Shown here in pieces: positions 36,664 to 45,778 of a stretch of 64,000 bases of DNA. The stretch is from Thaumasiovibrio subtropicus (GTDB lineage Bacteria; Pseudomonadota; Gammaproteobacteria; Enterobacterales; Vibrionaceae): NCBI RefSeq assembly GCF_019703835.1, contig NZ_AP023054.1:2603580-2667579 (forward strand), given 5' to 3'. The translations under genes were made by a program, and so were the position numbers. A model generated the notes under the pieces. That model was not told the origin of the DNA, did no database searches, and was given only the letters and a program-made list of their open reading frames with translations. Positions within the stretch are counted from its first letter, which is position 1; each line of letters starts with the position of its first letter.

Positions 36664-36695
36664 CACAACAGGTCAGGCACTCATGACCTGTTGTG
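36664..36695. terminator. Perfect 12-bp hairpin spanning the stop of the VOC gene
   Basis: CACAACAGGTCA and TGACCTGTTGTG form a perfect 12-bp stem with an 8-base loop in the yeaD/VOC convergence zone. Neither side has a U-run, so it could be a non-canonical terminator or a 3' stabiliser. Confidence 0.5.
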
Positions 36696-37050
36696 CTTCA
36701 ACGATAACCCATCCATTACCATCAGGATCGTTGAACGTGGCAAACCGTCCACCAATCGTCGCACAAATCTCTGAAACGTTAACCCCACGCTGACATAATG
36801 CGTCACACGTCCGTTGAATATCGTCCGTTTTTACCATTAAACCTTGCACGCAACCCGGTTGCATCGAAGCAAACGGTTTTACCAATGAAATTGTCGTTTG
36901 TCCTCCTTGCGGTACCAGTTGCACCCAGCGATCTTTGTGCTGAGACACATCTCTCAACAAAATAAAGCCCAACGCATCACGGTAGAATTTCAATGCCTTT
37001 GACTGATCAGCAACGGGGATCGAGACGGTATCGACAAACGAAAGATTCAT
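36673..37050 (-). CDS. VOC (glyoxalase/bleomycin resistance) family protein
   Basis: A 125-residue single VOC-module protein: NLSFVDTVSIPVADQSKALKF with FYRDALGF, then VQGLMVKTDDIQRTCDALCQRGV and a closing FNDPDGNGWVIVEA with a metal-ligand-like glutamate. Members act as dioxygenases, isomerases or antibiotic-binding proteins; the substrate cannot be told. Its 3' end sits inside a perfect hairpin. It is a lone gene between yeaD and the yeaG operon. Confidence 0.85.
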   Translation of the reverse strand: MNLSFVDTVSIPVADQSKALKFYRDALGFILLRDVSQHKDRWVQLVPQGGQTTISLVKPFASMQPGCVQGLMVKTDDIQRTCDALCQRGVNVSEICATIGGRFATFNDPDGNGWVIVEAQQVMSA

Positions 37051-37473
37051 AATACGCTCCTATATGCATTCTCAATCAGCTTATGCCAACTCTGTTGTTT
37101 CATCCCTAAAAATAAACACAAATTGACTAAGCCATTGGTCTAACCCTGCTTTGCCCCTCCCTCTCTTCAATGCCCATCAGCTCTGGCTTCACGGTGCAAT
37201 CACCTACTTTTCTTATTGCTAAACAAAGTATTAGCCATAGTTTTTTTCCGTTATTTACTTGCGGAGTACGCTTTTTAGGCAAATAGTTTATGTATAAAGC
37301 CCAAGGCAGGGGGCGAACAATCCAATTGATATTTTTCAGTTTTTCCAATCTGCTGTACCACAATCTAATCACGCAAATCATCACAGCAGAGACTAGGCTT
37401 AAATGAGAGGATGAGAAAGAAACTGTGCGCCGTCCTTTCCAGTAGATCAGAGAACGATTTAAGGGGCAAAACC
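37051..37473. other. Upstream region of the yeaG operon
   Basis: No gene is supported. It should contain the promoter of yeaG-yeaH-ycgB; I found no convincing sigma-54 GG-N10-GC element in it, although yeaG of enterobacteria has been linked to nitrogen and stress control. Confidence 0.5.
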
Positions 37474-39408
37474 ATGAGTATTTTCGACCATTACCGCCAG
37501 CGTTATGAGGCAGCTAAAGATGAAGAGCTGACGATTCAAGAATTCTTAGAGATCTGCCGTGAGGACCGCAGTGCTTACGCTAACGCCGCTGAGCGCCTAC
37601 TCATGGCGATTGGCGAGCCAGAAATGATTGATACCGCGCAAGTACCGCGACTCAGTCGCTTGTTCTCAAACCGCGTTATCTCCCGATACAAAACCTTTGA
37701 AGACTTTTATGGCATGGAAGAGGCTATCGAGCAGATCGTTTCTTACCTCAAACATGCCGCACAAGGCCTCGAAGAGCGCAAACAGATTTTATACCTACTT
37801 GGCCCTGTTGGTGGGGGTAAGTCCTCGCTTGCTGAAAAACTGAAAAGTTTAATGCAAAAGGTGCCAATCTACATTCTCACCGCTGACGGTGAACGTAGCC
37901 CGGTCAATGATCACCCCTTCTGCCTCTTTGACGCGTCAGAAGACGGCGACATCCTTGAAAAAGAGTATGGTATCCCGCAGCGCTACTTGCGTTCGATTAT
38001 GTCCCCATGGGCTGCCAAGCGCCTGCATGAGTTTGGGGGAGACATCTCTAAATTCAAAGTGGTGAAGGTTCGTCCATCCATACTTGACCAAGTCGGCGTC
38101 GCGAAAACAGAGCCGGGGGATGAAAACAACCAAGACATTTCCTCTTTGGTGGGTAAGGTCGACATTCGCCAGCTAGAGCATTTCTCGCAAGATGACCCTG
38201 ATGCCTATAGCTATTCAGGCGCACTCTGTAAGGCCAACCAAGGCCTAATGGAGTTCGTAGAGATGTTCAAAGCCCCTATTAAAGTGCTTCACCCTTTGCT
38301 CACCGCAACTCAAGAGGGCAACTACAACGGTACAGAAGGCCTCTCTGCGCTGCCATTTGATGGCATGATTCTGGCGCACTCCAATGAGTCTGAATGGCAA
38401 ACATTCCGCAATAACAAAAATAATGAAGCCTTCCTAGACCGTGTCTACATCGTCAAGGTGCCTTACTGTTTGCGCATCTCAGAAGAGATCAAGATTTACG
38501 ACAAACTGCTCATGAGCAGTGAATTAGACCAAGCGCCTTGCTCTCCAAGTACGTTGGAAATTCTCGCCCGCTTTAGTGTGCTATCACGCTTGAAAGAGCC
38601 TGAAAACTCAAGCATCTATTCAAAAATGCGTGTTTATGATGGCGAAACGCTCAAAGATACCGACCCGAAAGCGAAGTCATACCAAGAGTACCGTGACTAT
38701 GCGGGTGTTGATGAAGGCATGAATGGTCTTTCCACTCGTTTCGCCTTCAAAATCCTATCTAGAGTGTTTAACTTCGACCACTCAGAAGTGGCGGCGAACC
38801 CCGTTCACCTCTTCTATGTGCTAGAGCAGCAAATCGAGCGAGAGCAATTCCCTGCTGATGTAGCTGAAAAATACCTAGAGCACCTCAAGGGCTTCTTGAT
38901 CCCGAAATACGTCGAGTTCATCGGCAAAGAAATTCAAACCGCGTATCTCGAGTCTTACTCTGAGTACGGCCAAAATATTTTTGACCGCTACGTGACCTAT
39001 GCCGATTTCTGGATTCAAGATCAAGAGTACCGAGATCCAGAAACCGGACAGCTTTTTGACCGCTCTGCGCTCAATAACGAGTTAGAAAAAATCGAAAAGC
39101 CCGCTGGTATCAGTAACCCGAAAGACTTCCGGAATGAGATAGTCAACTTCGTCTTACGAGCGCGCGCCAACAACTCCGGCAAGAACCCAAACTGGACCAG
39201 TTACGAAAAACTGCGCACCGTGATCGAGAAGAAAATGTTCTCGAATACCGAAGAGTTGCTACCCGTTATCTCCTTCAACACCAAAACGTCAACGGAAGAG
39301 CAGAAGAAACACGATGACTTCGTTGCACGCATGATGGAGAAAGGCTACACCCGCAAACAGGTAAGGCTGTTGTCTGAATGGTATTTACGCGTGCGTAAAT
39401 CGTCTTAA
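37474..39408 (+). CDS. yeaG: PrkA-type serine kinase YeaG
   Basis: A 644-residue protein, the same length as E. coli YeaG and closely similar at the start (MSIFDHYRQRYEAAKDEELT). An AAA-like P-loop GPVGGGKSS is at about 110-118, with a PrkA C-terminal kinase-like domain beyond residue 370. PrkA proteins are reported to phosphorylate proteins and to act in starvation and stress survival. The ATG at 37474 has AAGGGG eight bases upstream; a longer frame from 37411 is not supported. It is the first gene of yeaG-yeaH-ycgB. Confidence 0.95.
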   Translation: MSIFDHYRQRYEAAKDEELTIQEFLEICREDRSAYANAAERLLMAIGEPEMIDTAQVPRLSRLFSNRVISRYKTFEDFYGMEEAIEQIVSYLKHAAQGLEERKQILYLLGPVGGGKSSLAEKLKSLMQKVPIYILTADGERSPVNDHPFCLFDASEDGDILEKEYGIPQRYLRSIMSPWAAKRLHEFGGDISKFKVVKVRPSILDQVGVAKTEPGDENNQDISSLVGKVDIRQLEHFSQDDPDAYSYSGALCKANQGLMEFVEMFKAPIKVLHPLLTATQEGNYNGTEGLSALPFDGMILAHSNESEWQTFRNNKNNEAFLDRVYIVKVPYCLRISEEIKIYDKLLMSSELDQAPCSPSTLEILARFSVLSRLKEPENSSIYSKMRVYDGETLKDTDPKAKSYQEYRDYAGVDEGMNGLSTRFAFKILSRVFNFDHSEVAANPVHLFYVLEQQIEREQFPADVAEKYLEHLKGFLIPKYVEFIGKEIQTAYLESYSEYGQNIFDRYVTYADFWIQDQEYRDPETGQLFDRSALNNELEKIEKPAGISNPKDFRNEIVNFVLRARANNSGKNPNWTSYEKLRTVIEKKMFSNTEELLPVISFNTKTSTEEQKKHDDFVARMMEKGYTRKQVRLLSEWYLRVRKSS

Positions 39409-39429
39409 TCTTGCTGATGGGAGACGCTG

Positions 39430-40698
39430 ATGGGGCACTTTATTGACCGAAGGCTCAACGGTAAAAACAAGAGCACAGTCAATCGGCAACGTTTTCTGCG
39501 CCGCCACAAACAGCAGATCAAAGAGTCGATTTCCGATGCGGTAAACAGCCGTTCAATTACCGATGTAGAGAGTGGAGAGAATATCTCCATTCCCTCTCGG
39601 GACATTTCTGAACCTCAATTTCGTCAAGGCAAAGGCGGTAGACGCGACATGGTTCATCCAGGTAACGACCAATTCGTACCTGGCGACAAAATTGAACGCC
39701 CGCAAGGTGGCGCTGGAGGCGGCGCTGGTGAGGGACAAGCGAGCCCTGATGGCGAAGGACAAGATGAGTTTGTTTTTCAGATATCTAAAGATGAATATCT
39801 TGATCTCCTCTTTGAGGATCTAGAGCTTCCAAATCTGCAGAAAAATCAGATGAACAAACTGGTCGAGTGGAAAACCTTCCGCTCTGGCTTCAAGGCCAAT
39901 GGTGTGCCCGCCAATATAGCGATCGTTCGCTCTTTGCAAAACTCGCTAGCGCGTCGCACTGCCATGAATGCGGGCAAACGCCGCGAACTGCGTGAACTGG
40001 AAGCCAAACTCGAAGAGTTGCGCAGCACCGAACCTGCGCGCCCGTTTGAAGAGGACGAGCTCAAGCAACAAATCGAGGCACTTAAAAATAAAATCGCCGC
40101 AACGCCGTTCTTGGATACGTTCGATTTACGCTACAAAAACTATGAGCGTAAAGCGATTCCTAGTAGCCAAGCGGTAATGTTCTGTTTAATGGACGTCTCG
40201 GGTTCGATGGATCAAGCCACGAAAGATATGGCAAAACGCTTCTACATACTGCTCTATTTGTTCTTGAACAGAACATATAAGAATGTCGAAGTGGTTTTTA
40301 TACGTCACCATACACAAGCAAAAGAGGTCGATGAGCACGAGTTTTTCTACTCCCAAGAAACCGGCGGCACCATAGTGTCGAGTGCGCTGAGATTGATGGA
40401 TGAGATCGTCAAGAAGCGATACTCACCCACTGAGTGGAATATCTATGCAGCGCAAGCATCTGATGGCGATAACTGGGCAGACGATTCACCAGGCTGTCGC
40501 GAGCTCCTTGAGACATCGATTTTGCCCGTCTCGCGCTACTACGCGTACATTGAAATTACTCGCCGCGCTCACCAAACCTTATGGCGAGAATACGAGACCT
40601 TACAAGCTAACTACGAAAACTTTGCTATGCAGAATATTCGCTCCACGGAAGACATATTCCCTGTATTCAGAGAGCTATTCAAAAAACAAGTCAGTTAG
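39430..40698 (+). CDS. yeaH: YeaH, DUF444 protein with von Willebrand A-like domain
   Basis: A 422-residue protein of the DUF444 family. It has a basic N-terminus ([20 protein letters not shown]), a glycine-rich stretch near 95-115, a coiled-coil region (about 180-225) and a von Willebrand A-like domain with the MIDAS motif DVSGS beginning at Asp255. It is co-encoded with YeaG across many proteobacteria and presumed to be its partner; the molecular task is unknown. It starts 21 bases after yeaG. Confidence 0.93.
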   Translation: MGHFIDRRLNGKNKSTVNRQRFLRRHKQQIKESISDAVNSRSITDVESGENISIPSRDISEPQFRQGKGGRRDMVHPGNDQFVPGDKIERPQGGAGGGAGEGQASPDGEGQDEFVFQISKDEYLDLLFEDLELPNLQKNQMNKLVEWKTFRSGFKANGVPANIAIVRSLQNSLARRTAMNAGKRRELRELEAKLEELRSTEPARPFEEDELKQQIEALKNKIAATPFLDTFDLRYKNYERKAIPSSQAVMFCLMDVSGSMDQATKDMAKRFYILLYLFLNRTYKNVEVVFIRHHTQAKEVDEHEFFYSQETGGTIVSSALRLMDEIVKKRYSPTEWNIYAAQASDGDNWADDSPGCRELLETSILPVSRYYAYIEITRRAHQTLWREYETLQANYENFAMQNIRSTEDIFPVFRELFKKQVS

Positions 40699-40724
40699 TG
40701 GTCGAATTTTATGGGGAAGTTGCG

Positions 40725-42251
40725 ATGACAAACAAGAAGCGTAACACACCGCTCAGCGATGGTCCGGACTGGACTTTTTCGTTACTTGAAGACTACCACA
40801 CAGAAATACGCCGTGTGGCAGAGCACTACCGTCTCGATTACTACCAAAATCAGATCGAGATAATCACTGCCGAACAGATGATGGATGCCTATTCTTCGAT
40901 TGGCATGCCAATTAACTACAACCACTGGTCGTTTGGTAAACGTTTTATTGAAACCGAGCAGGGATATAAGCATGGTCAAATGGGACTAGCTTATGAAATC
41001 GTCATCAACTCAGATCCCTGCATCGCTTATTTGATGGAAGAAAACACAATTACCATGCAAGCGTTGGTGATGGCACATGCTTGCTATGGACATAACTCTT
41101 TCTTCAAAGGTAACTATCTTTTTCAAGCTTGGACCGATGCCAACTCAATTATTGATTACCTCTTGTTTGCCAAGAAGTACATCACAGAGTGTGAAGAAAA
41201 ATACGGTGTCGAAGATGTCGAAAAGTTATTGGACTCTTGTCATGCCTTGATGAACTACGGTGTCGACCGCTATAAACGCCCAGAGCGTATCTCTATGGCA
41301 GAGGAAAAAGCGCGACAACAAGCGCGAGAAGACTACCTTCAAACCCAAGTCAATGCGTTATGGCGTACTATTCCCGTTCAACAAGAAAAACAGGAAGAGG
41401 AGCACACACGCTTTCCTCAAGAACCACAAGAGAACTTACTCTATTTCATTGAAAAACACGCGCCATTACTCGAGCCTTGGCAGCGAGAAATCGTGCGTAT
41501 TGTGCGCAAGGTCAGTCAATACTTCTACCCGCAAAAACAGACCCAAGTCATGAATGAAGGTTGGGCAACCTTTTGGCACTACACGATTTTGAACCATCTC
41601 TATGAAGAGGGACTGGTCACCGATCGGTTTATTATGGAGTTTCTTCATAGCCACACTAATGTTGTTGCACAACCGCCGTATAACAGCCCTTATTACAGTG
41701 GTATCAACCCTTACGCATTGGGCTTTGCCATGTTCACTGATTTACGGCGAATTTGTGAAGAGCCTACCGAAGAAGACAAACACTGGTTCCCTGATATTGC
41801 GGGATCAGATTGGCTAGATACGCTGCACTTTGCGATGCAGAACTTTAAAGACGAAAGCTTTATTAGCCAATACTTATCACCCAAAGTGATGCGCGACTTT
41901 AAGTTATTCAGCGTGACAGATGATGATAAACACAACTATGTCGAAGTTGATGTCATACACAATGAAGAAGGGTATCGCCTGCTACGTGAAAAGCTATCGG
42001 CACAGTATAACCTCAGTAATCACGAGCCAAACATTCAGGTTTGGAACGTCGCTCTGCGTGGTGACCGCTCTCTTACGTTACGTTATGTACCGCACGACCG
42101 TATTCCTTTAGCCGAGACCTATGATGAAGTACTCAAACACCTCTATCGCTTGTGGGGCTTTGATATCACTTTAGAAGAGGAACTACCAGATGGTCGCGTG
42201 CAGATCTTAGGCACCTGCCCTAAGCGTAATCAATACAACACTGAAATCTAA
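40725..42251 (+). CDS. ycgB: SpoVR family protein YcgB
   Basis: A 508-residue SpoVR-family protein (E. coli YcgB 510). Conserved blocks include NHWSFGKRFIETEQGYKHGQMG and NEGWATFWHYTILN, the latter with an HExxH-like spacing of acidic and histidine residues. Function is unknown; in Bacillus SpoVR is needed for spore cortex formation, and here it is joined to the YeaG-YeaH module. The ATG at 40725 has GGGGAAG upstream; a GTG at 40698 overlapping the yeaH stop would add nine residues and is less likely. A strong terminator follows. Confidence 0.93.
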   Translation: MTNKKRNTPLSDGPDWTFSLLEDYHTEIRRVAEHYRLDYYQNQIEIITAEQMMDAYSSIGMPINYNHWSFGKRFIETEQGYKHGQMGLAYEIVINSDPCIAYLMEENTITMQALVMAHACYGHNSFFKGNYLFQAWTDANSIIDYLLFAKKYITECEEKYGVEDVEKLLDSCHALMNYGVDRYKRPERISMAEEKARQQAREDYLQTQVNALWRTIPVQQEKQEEEHTRFPQEPQENLLYFIEKHAPLLEPWQREIVRIVRKVSQYFYPQKQTQVMNEGWATFWHYTILNHLYEEGLVTDRFIMEFLHSHTNVVAQPPYNSPYYSGINPYALGFAMFTDLRRICEEPTEEDKHWFPDIAGSDWLDTLHFAMQNFKDESFISQYLSPKVMRDFKLFSVTDDDKHNYVEVDVIHNEEGYRLLREKLSAQYNLSNHEPNIQVWNVALRGDRSLTLRYVPHDRIPLAETYDEVLKHLYRLWGFDITLEEELPDGRVQILGTCPKRNQYNTEI

Positions 42252-42263
42252 ATACACAGCGAT

Positions 42264-42298
42264 CAAAAAAGGCAAAATCACAGTGATTTTGCCTTTTT
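42264..42298. terminator. Bidirectional terminator between ycgB and fadR
   Basis: GGCAAAATCAC and GTGATTTTGCC pair almost to the tip, flanked by six A residues on the left and five T residues on the right, between converging genes. Confidence 0.92.
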
Positions 42299-42325
42299 AT
42301 CCCGCGGAATAAGACAGTACGGCGC

Positions 42326-43183
42326 TTATTTCTCTTCTTCCGCCATCAGATGGGTGATTTGCTCACGATGTTTAAACCAAATACCACCACTTTCGCGACC
42401 GTAGGTTTTCAGCACTTCGGGTACTGCGTCTGCACGACGTTCGGTACACAGTGCTAGCATTGCTTTATAGAAGTTCAACGCTAACTCACAAGCTTCTGGT
42501 TGCATGAAGTAGTAACCACCGATACGGGTGTAGATTTTACGTAGACCGTTAATGGTCAGCACGTAGACCATATTGTTCGAGTGCGCCGCTAAACCTTGGA
42601 ACAAACGATAGTCATGATAATTGAATGCTCGGCCACGACAAATCGCTTCACACAGCTCTGGGTCATCTTTACCGTACTTATCAACAATCTTTTTCACTTC
42701 TTGTTGTAAAGCTTGGCGTTCACTGGGTTCACAAGTCTCTAAATAGGCTTCAAAACTTTGTGCCGCAATCAAACGCTCACAGCTTTCAATCACCGCGGCT
42801 ACGGTACTTTGTGCTGCCTCACCATTCGACTTCACGGCGTAGCGCATGTACACGCAACTAATATCAGTACGAGCAGATAGTAGGCCTTCAACAACACCTT
42901 GAATGTCTTGTCCATCCAAGGTCACTAACGTATCGAGAATACTCAAGCCTGACGTTTGCATATAGTCATTGACGCGAGTTGGCTTACCATGTTGAATCGT
43001 TAACCAACCATCACGAGCTAAGCGCTGCAGTACTTCACGCAATGTCGTTCGCGTCACACCAATTAGTTCAGACAACTCGCGCTCAGCTGGGAGTATCGAC
43101 CCCTGCGGGAAGTGATTGTTCCAGATGCTTTCAATAATGTATTTTTCAGCAAATGATGCCGGGCTATCCGCCTTAATTACCAT
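42326..43183 (-). CDS. fadR: Fatty acid metabolism regulator FadR, long vibrio form
   Basis: A 285-residue GntR-family regulator. The N-terminal winged helix has ILPAERELSELIGVTRTTLREVLQRLARDGWL. The C-terminal acyl-CoA domain contains an extra block of about 40 residues (around 140-180, SFEAYLETCEPSERQALQQE and following) relative to the 239-residue E. coli protein. The same enlargement is known in Vibrio FadR, where it adds ligand capacity. FadR represses beta-oxidation and activates unsaturated fatty acid synthesis until acyl-CoA binds. An operator for it lies before fadH in this window. Divergent from nhaB, as in E. coli. Confidence 0.97.
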   Translation of the reverse strand: MVIKADSPASFAEKYIIESIWNNHFPQGSILPAERELSELIGVTRTTLREVLQRLARDGWLTIQHGKPTRVNDYMQTSGLSILDTLVTLDGQDIQGVVEGLLSARTDISCVYMRYAVKSNGEAAQSTVAAVIESCERLIAAQSFEAYLETCEPSERQALQQEVKKIVDKYGKDDPELCEAICRGRAFNYHDYRLFQGLAAHSNNMVYVLTINGLRKIYTRIGGYYFMQPEACELALNFYKAMLALCTERRADAVPEVLKTYGRESGGIWFKHREQITHLMAEEEK

Positions 43184-43620
43184 AATGATTGTTTATCCAA
43201 TGCTTCTTGTTATCTAGATGCAGATACGCGCAATCGCTGCTGCTGTCCCTGCTAAGCCACTCATCATACCACCTAAAAAGTGAATCTCGAAATCCTGTCA
43301 TAGAAAACCGCCAAGAGAGTGACGTGACACTCGCACTTTGCAAGCGCTATCGCTTAAGTTGATGCTTATAACCGCCTCTTAAACAACATAAAAGTAAAAT
43401 TTAGCGCCTTCACTATTCCAACTAAACAGATCCCCTCTCCTTAAACCCGTCAACAAAATACGTGTAGAGAATGCGATCAAGTCTTTGAGTCTCGTTTAAA
43501 AAACCAAGGCACCACAGCCCAAAGCGTGAACCTTCCCTCGTTTTAACAGAAAGTGAAATCAAAGAAATATGTTTCAAGATATTTCAAACCATTAAATAGT
43601 GTTACCATCACACGCATAAC

Positions 43621-43794
43621 AATACTCAAACCCCCTCAAGATGCAGAATTCAGCAGCGGCCTCGCGTGTCGAGTTCAAGGCTCACCACCGTCGTTACTGT
43701 TTTTGGGTTTAGTCCACTAGACCTTCAAAACAGAGCCTTGCCGACAACCCTAGAAAGACTCACTGCGCACGCATTTTGAGGTTATTTGAGAATA
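43621..43794 (+). repeat. Full-length but internally deleted copy of the dispersed repeat element (about 174 bp)
   Basis: The left end AATACTCAAACCCCCTCAAG-ATGC mirrors the right end GCATTTTGAGG-TTATTTGAGAATA as an imperfect terminal inverted repeat. The internal order (GAGTTCAAGG, CTCACCACCGT, GTCCACTAGACCTTCAAAAC) matches the longer element at 47529-47792, but the 90-bp internal module is missing, with the junction at 43680/43681. No open reading frame. Confidence 0.75.
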
Positions 43795-43817
43795 CATAAA
43801 AACAAAGCAATACCTAT

Positions 43818-43889
43818 CAGCCACGCCTTACTGCTGATGGGCTATCCGCAGTGGCAAACGCTCGTCGGATAAAGGGATAGCAAGTATGG
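43818..43889 (+). ncRNA. Candidate riboswitch-like leader RNA of nhaB with SD-sequestering pseudoknot
   Basis: A bulged stem GCCA (43820-43823) / TGGC (43852-43855) and CTGC (43831-43834) / GCAG (43848-43851) presents a 13-base loop. Seven loop bases, GCTATCC (43841-43847), pair perfectly with GGATAGC (43875-43881), forming an H-type pseudoknot. That strand overlaps the ribosome site AAGGGA (43872-43877), eight bases before the ATG at 43886. A competing helix, TATCCG (43843-43848) with CGGATA (43866-43871), would free the site. This switch logic upstream of a Na+/H+ antiporter gene recalls the nhaA-I/nhaA-II (Li+) and DUF1646 (Na+) riboswitch classes; I cannot tell whether it belongs to one of them. 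Confidence 0.55.
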
Positions 43890-43927
43890 AAGCCGCACTT
43901 CAATCTGTATTTTCACGCTCTGTTTGA
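43886..43927 (+). CDS. 13-codon leader ORF upstream of nhaB
   Basis: It encodes MEAALQSVFSRSV and ends at TGA. It has an excellent AAGGGA ribosome site at 8-base spacing, better than that of nhaB, and that site is part of the predicted pseudoknot. It is in frame with nhaB but separated from it by two stop codons. A stem TTTCACGC / GCGTGAAA (43911-43937) includes its end, so translation of the leader would disturb that hairpin. A leader-peptide role is inferred; it may equally be a by-product of the RNA switch. Confidence 0.4.
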   Translation: MEAALQSVFSRSV

Positions 43928-43981
43928 GTGCGTGAAATCCTGCTTGTCTTTTTTGAACACATAAAATGAGAACTTCCTGTT

Positions 43982-45565
43982 ATGGCATTGTCATTCTCAC
44001 AAGCCTTTATTAAGAACTTTCTTGGGAAATCCCCAGACTGGTATAAAGTGCTTATCTTACTTTTTCTCGCTATCAATCCGCTGTTATACAAAATAAATCC
44101 ATTTATTGCGGGTTGGGTGTTGGTCGCCCAGTTTATTTTCACCTTAGCCATGGCGCTGAAATGTTACCCACTTCAGCCCGGCGGCTTACTGGCTATAGAA
44201 GCGGTTGCCATTGGTATGACAAGTCCAGAAATGGTCATGCATGAACTGGAAGGCAACCTCGAAGTCCTGTTGTTGCTGGTGTTTATGGTGGCTGGAATCT
44301 ATTTCATGAAGCAGTTGCTCCTGTTCATTTTCACCAAGATCCTACTTAACATCCGCTCCAAAACCGTCCTGTCGCTCGCTTTTTGTGTTGCATCCGCTTT
44401 TCTTTCTGCCTTTTTGGATGCCCTGACCGTCATCGCCGTTGTGATCAGTGTTGCCACTGGCTTCTATGCCATTTACCACAAAGTCGCCTCTGGCAAGGAC
44501 TTCCAAGCAAAACACGATCATACCAGTGATGAACATGTACAAGAGATCAGCCGTGATGATTTAAATCACTACCGCGCTTTCTTGCGCAGCCTCCTGCTCC
44601 ATGCGGGTGTCGGTACGGCGTTAGGTGGGGTGATGACCATGGTCGGAGAACCTCAAAACCTGATCATTGCAGGGCAAGCGAACTGGCACTTTGGTGAATT
44701 TATGTTGCGGATGGCACCCGTGACGGTACCCGTATTTTTCTTCGGCTTAGCAACATGTTTCTTTGTTGAGAAGACGAAAATATGTGGGTATGGCGCACGA
44801 CTACCGGACTCAATTCGCCAGATTCTCATTGAATATGATCTCGACCAAACGACCCGTCGTAGTCCGCAAGACAAAGCTAAACTCTGGGTGCAAGCGGCCA
44901 TTGCCGTATGGTTGATTGTCGGCTTGGCCCTGCACCTCGCGTCTGTTGGCCTCATTGGTCTGACTGTCATCGTATTGGCCACCTCTTTTACTGGGATTAC
45001 AGAAGAGCACGCACTTGGAAAAGCGTTCGAAGAAGCCTTGCCGTTTACGGCGCTCCTTGCGGTTTTCTTTGCGATCGTCGCTGTGATAGTTGATCAAGAG
45101 CTGTTTACCCCGATCATTACTTGGGTACTGCACCTGGAAGGCGCGGAACAACTTGCCATGTTCTATATTGCCAACGGGTTATTATCCATGGTATCCGACA
45201 ATGTCTTTGTCGGTACGGTTTACATACTTGAAGTCAAAGAGGCATTGCTGGCTGGCATGTTAACGCGTGACGAGTTCGATATTCTCGCTGTCGCGATCAA
45301 TACAGGGACTAACTTGCCTTCGGTCGCCACCCCAAATGGTCAAGCGGCATTTCTGTTCTTGCTGACTTCGACACTTGCCCCTTTGCTGCGTTTGTCATAC
45401 AGCCGCATGGTCATTATGGCGCTGCCCTACACCGTGGTTTTATCCCTTATCGGTCTTGCCTGTATAGAACTCACCTTGGTGCCCATGACCGAATGGATGT
45501 TAGAACTCGGGTGGATTCATCCTCAAACGCTCGTCCCTGAAAACACAACGACATCCCACCATTAA
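43982..45565 (+). CDS. nhaB: Na+/H+ antiporter NhaB
   Basis: A 527-residue inner-membrane antiporter (E. coli 513), matching along its whole length. Landmarks are [21 protein letters not shown] at the start, the [26 protein letters not shown] segment, [21 protein letters not shown], and [24 protein letters not shown]. It exports sodium in exchange for protons and supports salt and alkaline tolerance. The family starts at this ATG, yet only a poor ribosome site (TGAGAAC) precedes it, in contrast to the strong site of the upstream leader ORF. Divergent from fadR, with dsbB downstream. Confidence 0.97.
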   Translation: MALSFSQAFIKNFLGKSPDWYKVLILLFLAINPLLYKINPFIAGWVLVAQFIFTLAMALKCYPLQPGGLLAIEAVAIGMTSPEMVMHELEGNLEVLLLLVFMVAGIYFMKQLLLFIFTKILLNIRSKTVLSLAFCVASAFLSAFLDALTVIAVVISVATGFYAIYHKVASGKDFQAKHDHTSDEHVQEISRDDLNHYRAFLRSLLLHAGVGTALGGVMTMVGEPQNLIIAGQANWHFGEFMLRMAPVTVPVFFFGLATCFFVEKTKICGYGARLPDSIRQILIEYDLDQTTRRSPQDKAKLWVQAAIAVWLIVGLALHLASVGLIGLTVIVLATSFTGITEEHALGKAFEEALPFTALLAVFFAIVAVIVDQELFTPIITWVLHLEGAEQLAMFYIANGLLSMVSDNVFVGTVYILEVKEALLAGMLTRDEFDILAVAINTGTNLPSVATPNGQAAFLFLLTSTLAPLLRLSYSRMVIMALPYTVVLSLIGLACIELTLVPMTEWMLELGWIHPQTLVPENTTTSHH

Positions 45566-45604
45566 TGAGGTCAAAATCACTGTTCGTCGACCTAACCAAG
45601 CTGG

Positions 45605-45724
45605 TGTACAACTCCAGCTTGATGCTGATCCCAAGCCTCAAAACCAGACAAACAGTAAGACAATACGTGCTGAACCTTTGCGTTTACAGTAGGTCTGATG
45701 TACAACATTAACTTTATGGAAATC
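45605..45724. repeat. Weak direct repeat in the nhaB-dsbB gap
   Basis: Two 26-base stretches (45605-45630 and 45699-45724) share TGTACAAC followed by spaced CTT, ATG and ATC, 18 of 26 positions. They may be binding sites or chance. Nothing else is visible between nhaB and dsbB. Confidence 0.3.
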
Positions 45725-45778
45725 AGGCACTTTTCCCCGAGCGCTGCTTGATACGTACTTGCAAGGAAATCACTGCTC

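Larger units (their letters stand above)
43184..43981. other. Long fadR-nhaB intergenic region
   Basis: About 800 bases between divergent genes. The left half is plain AT-rich sequence with the fadR promoter. 43621-43794 is a full but internally deleted repeat element. 43818-43889 is a candidate structured RNA with pseudoknot, followed by a 13-codon leader ORF and a hairpin at 43911-43937. Confidence 0.75.

Noticed and set aside
39553..39823. Overlapping frames inside yeaH
   Set aside because: Shadows of the well-supported yeaH frame.
43900..44151. 83-codon minus-strand frame over the nhaB start
   Set aside because: Antisense shadow of nhaB and of the leader RNA.
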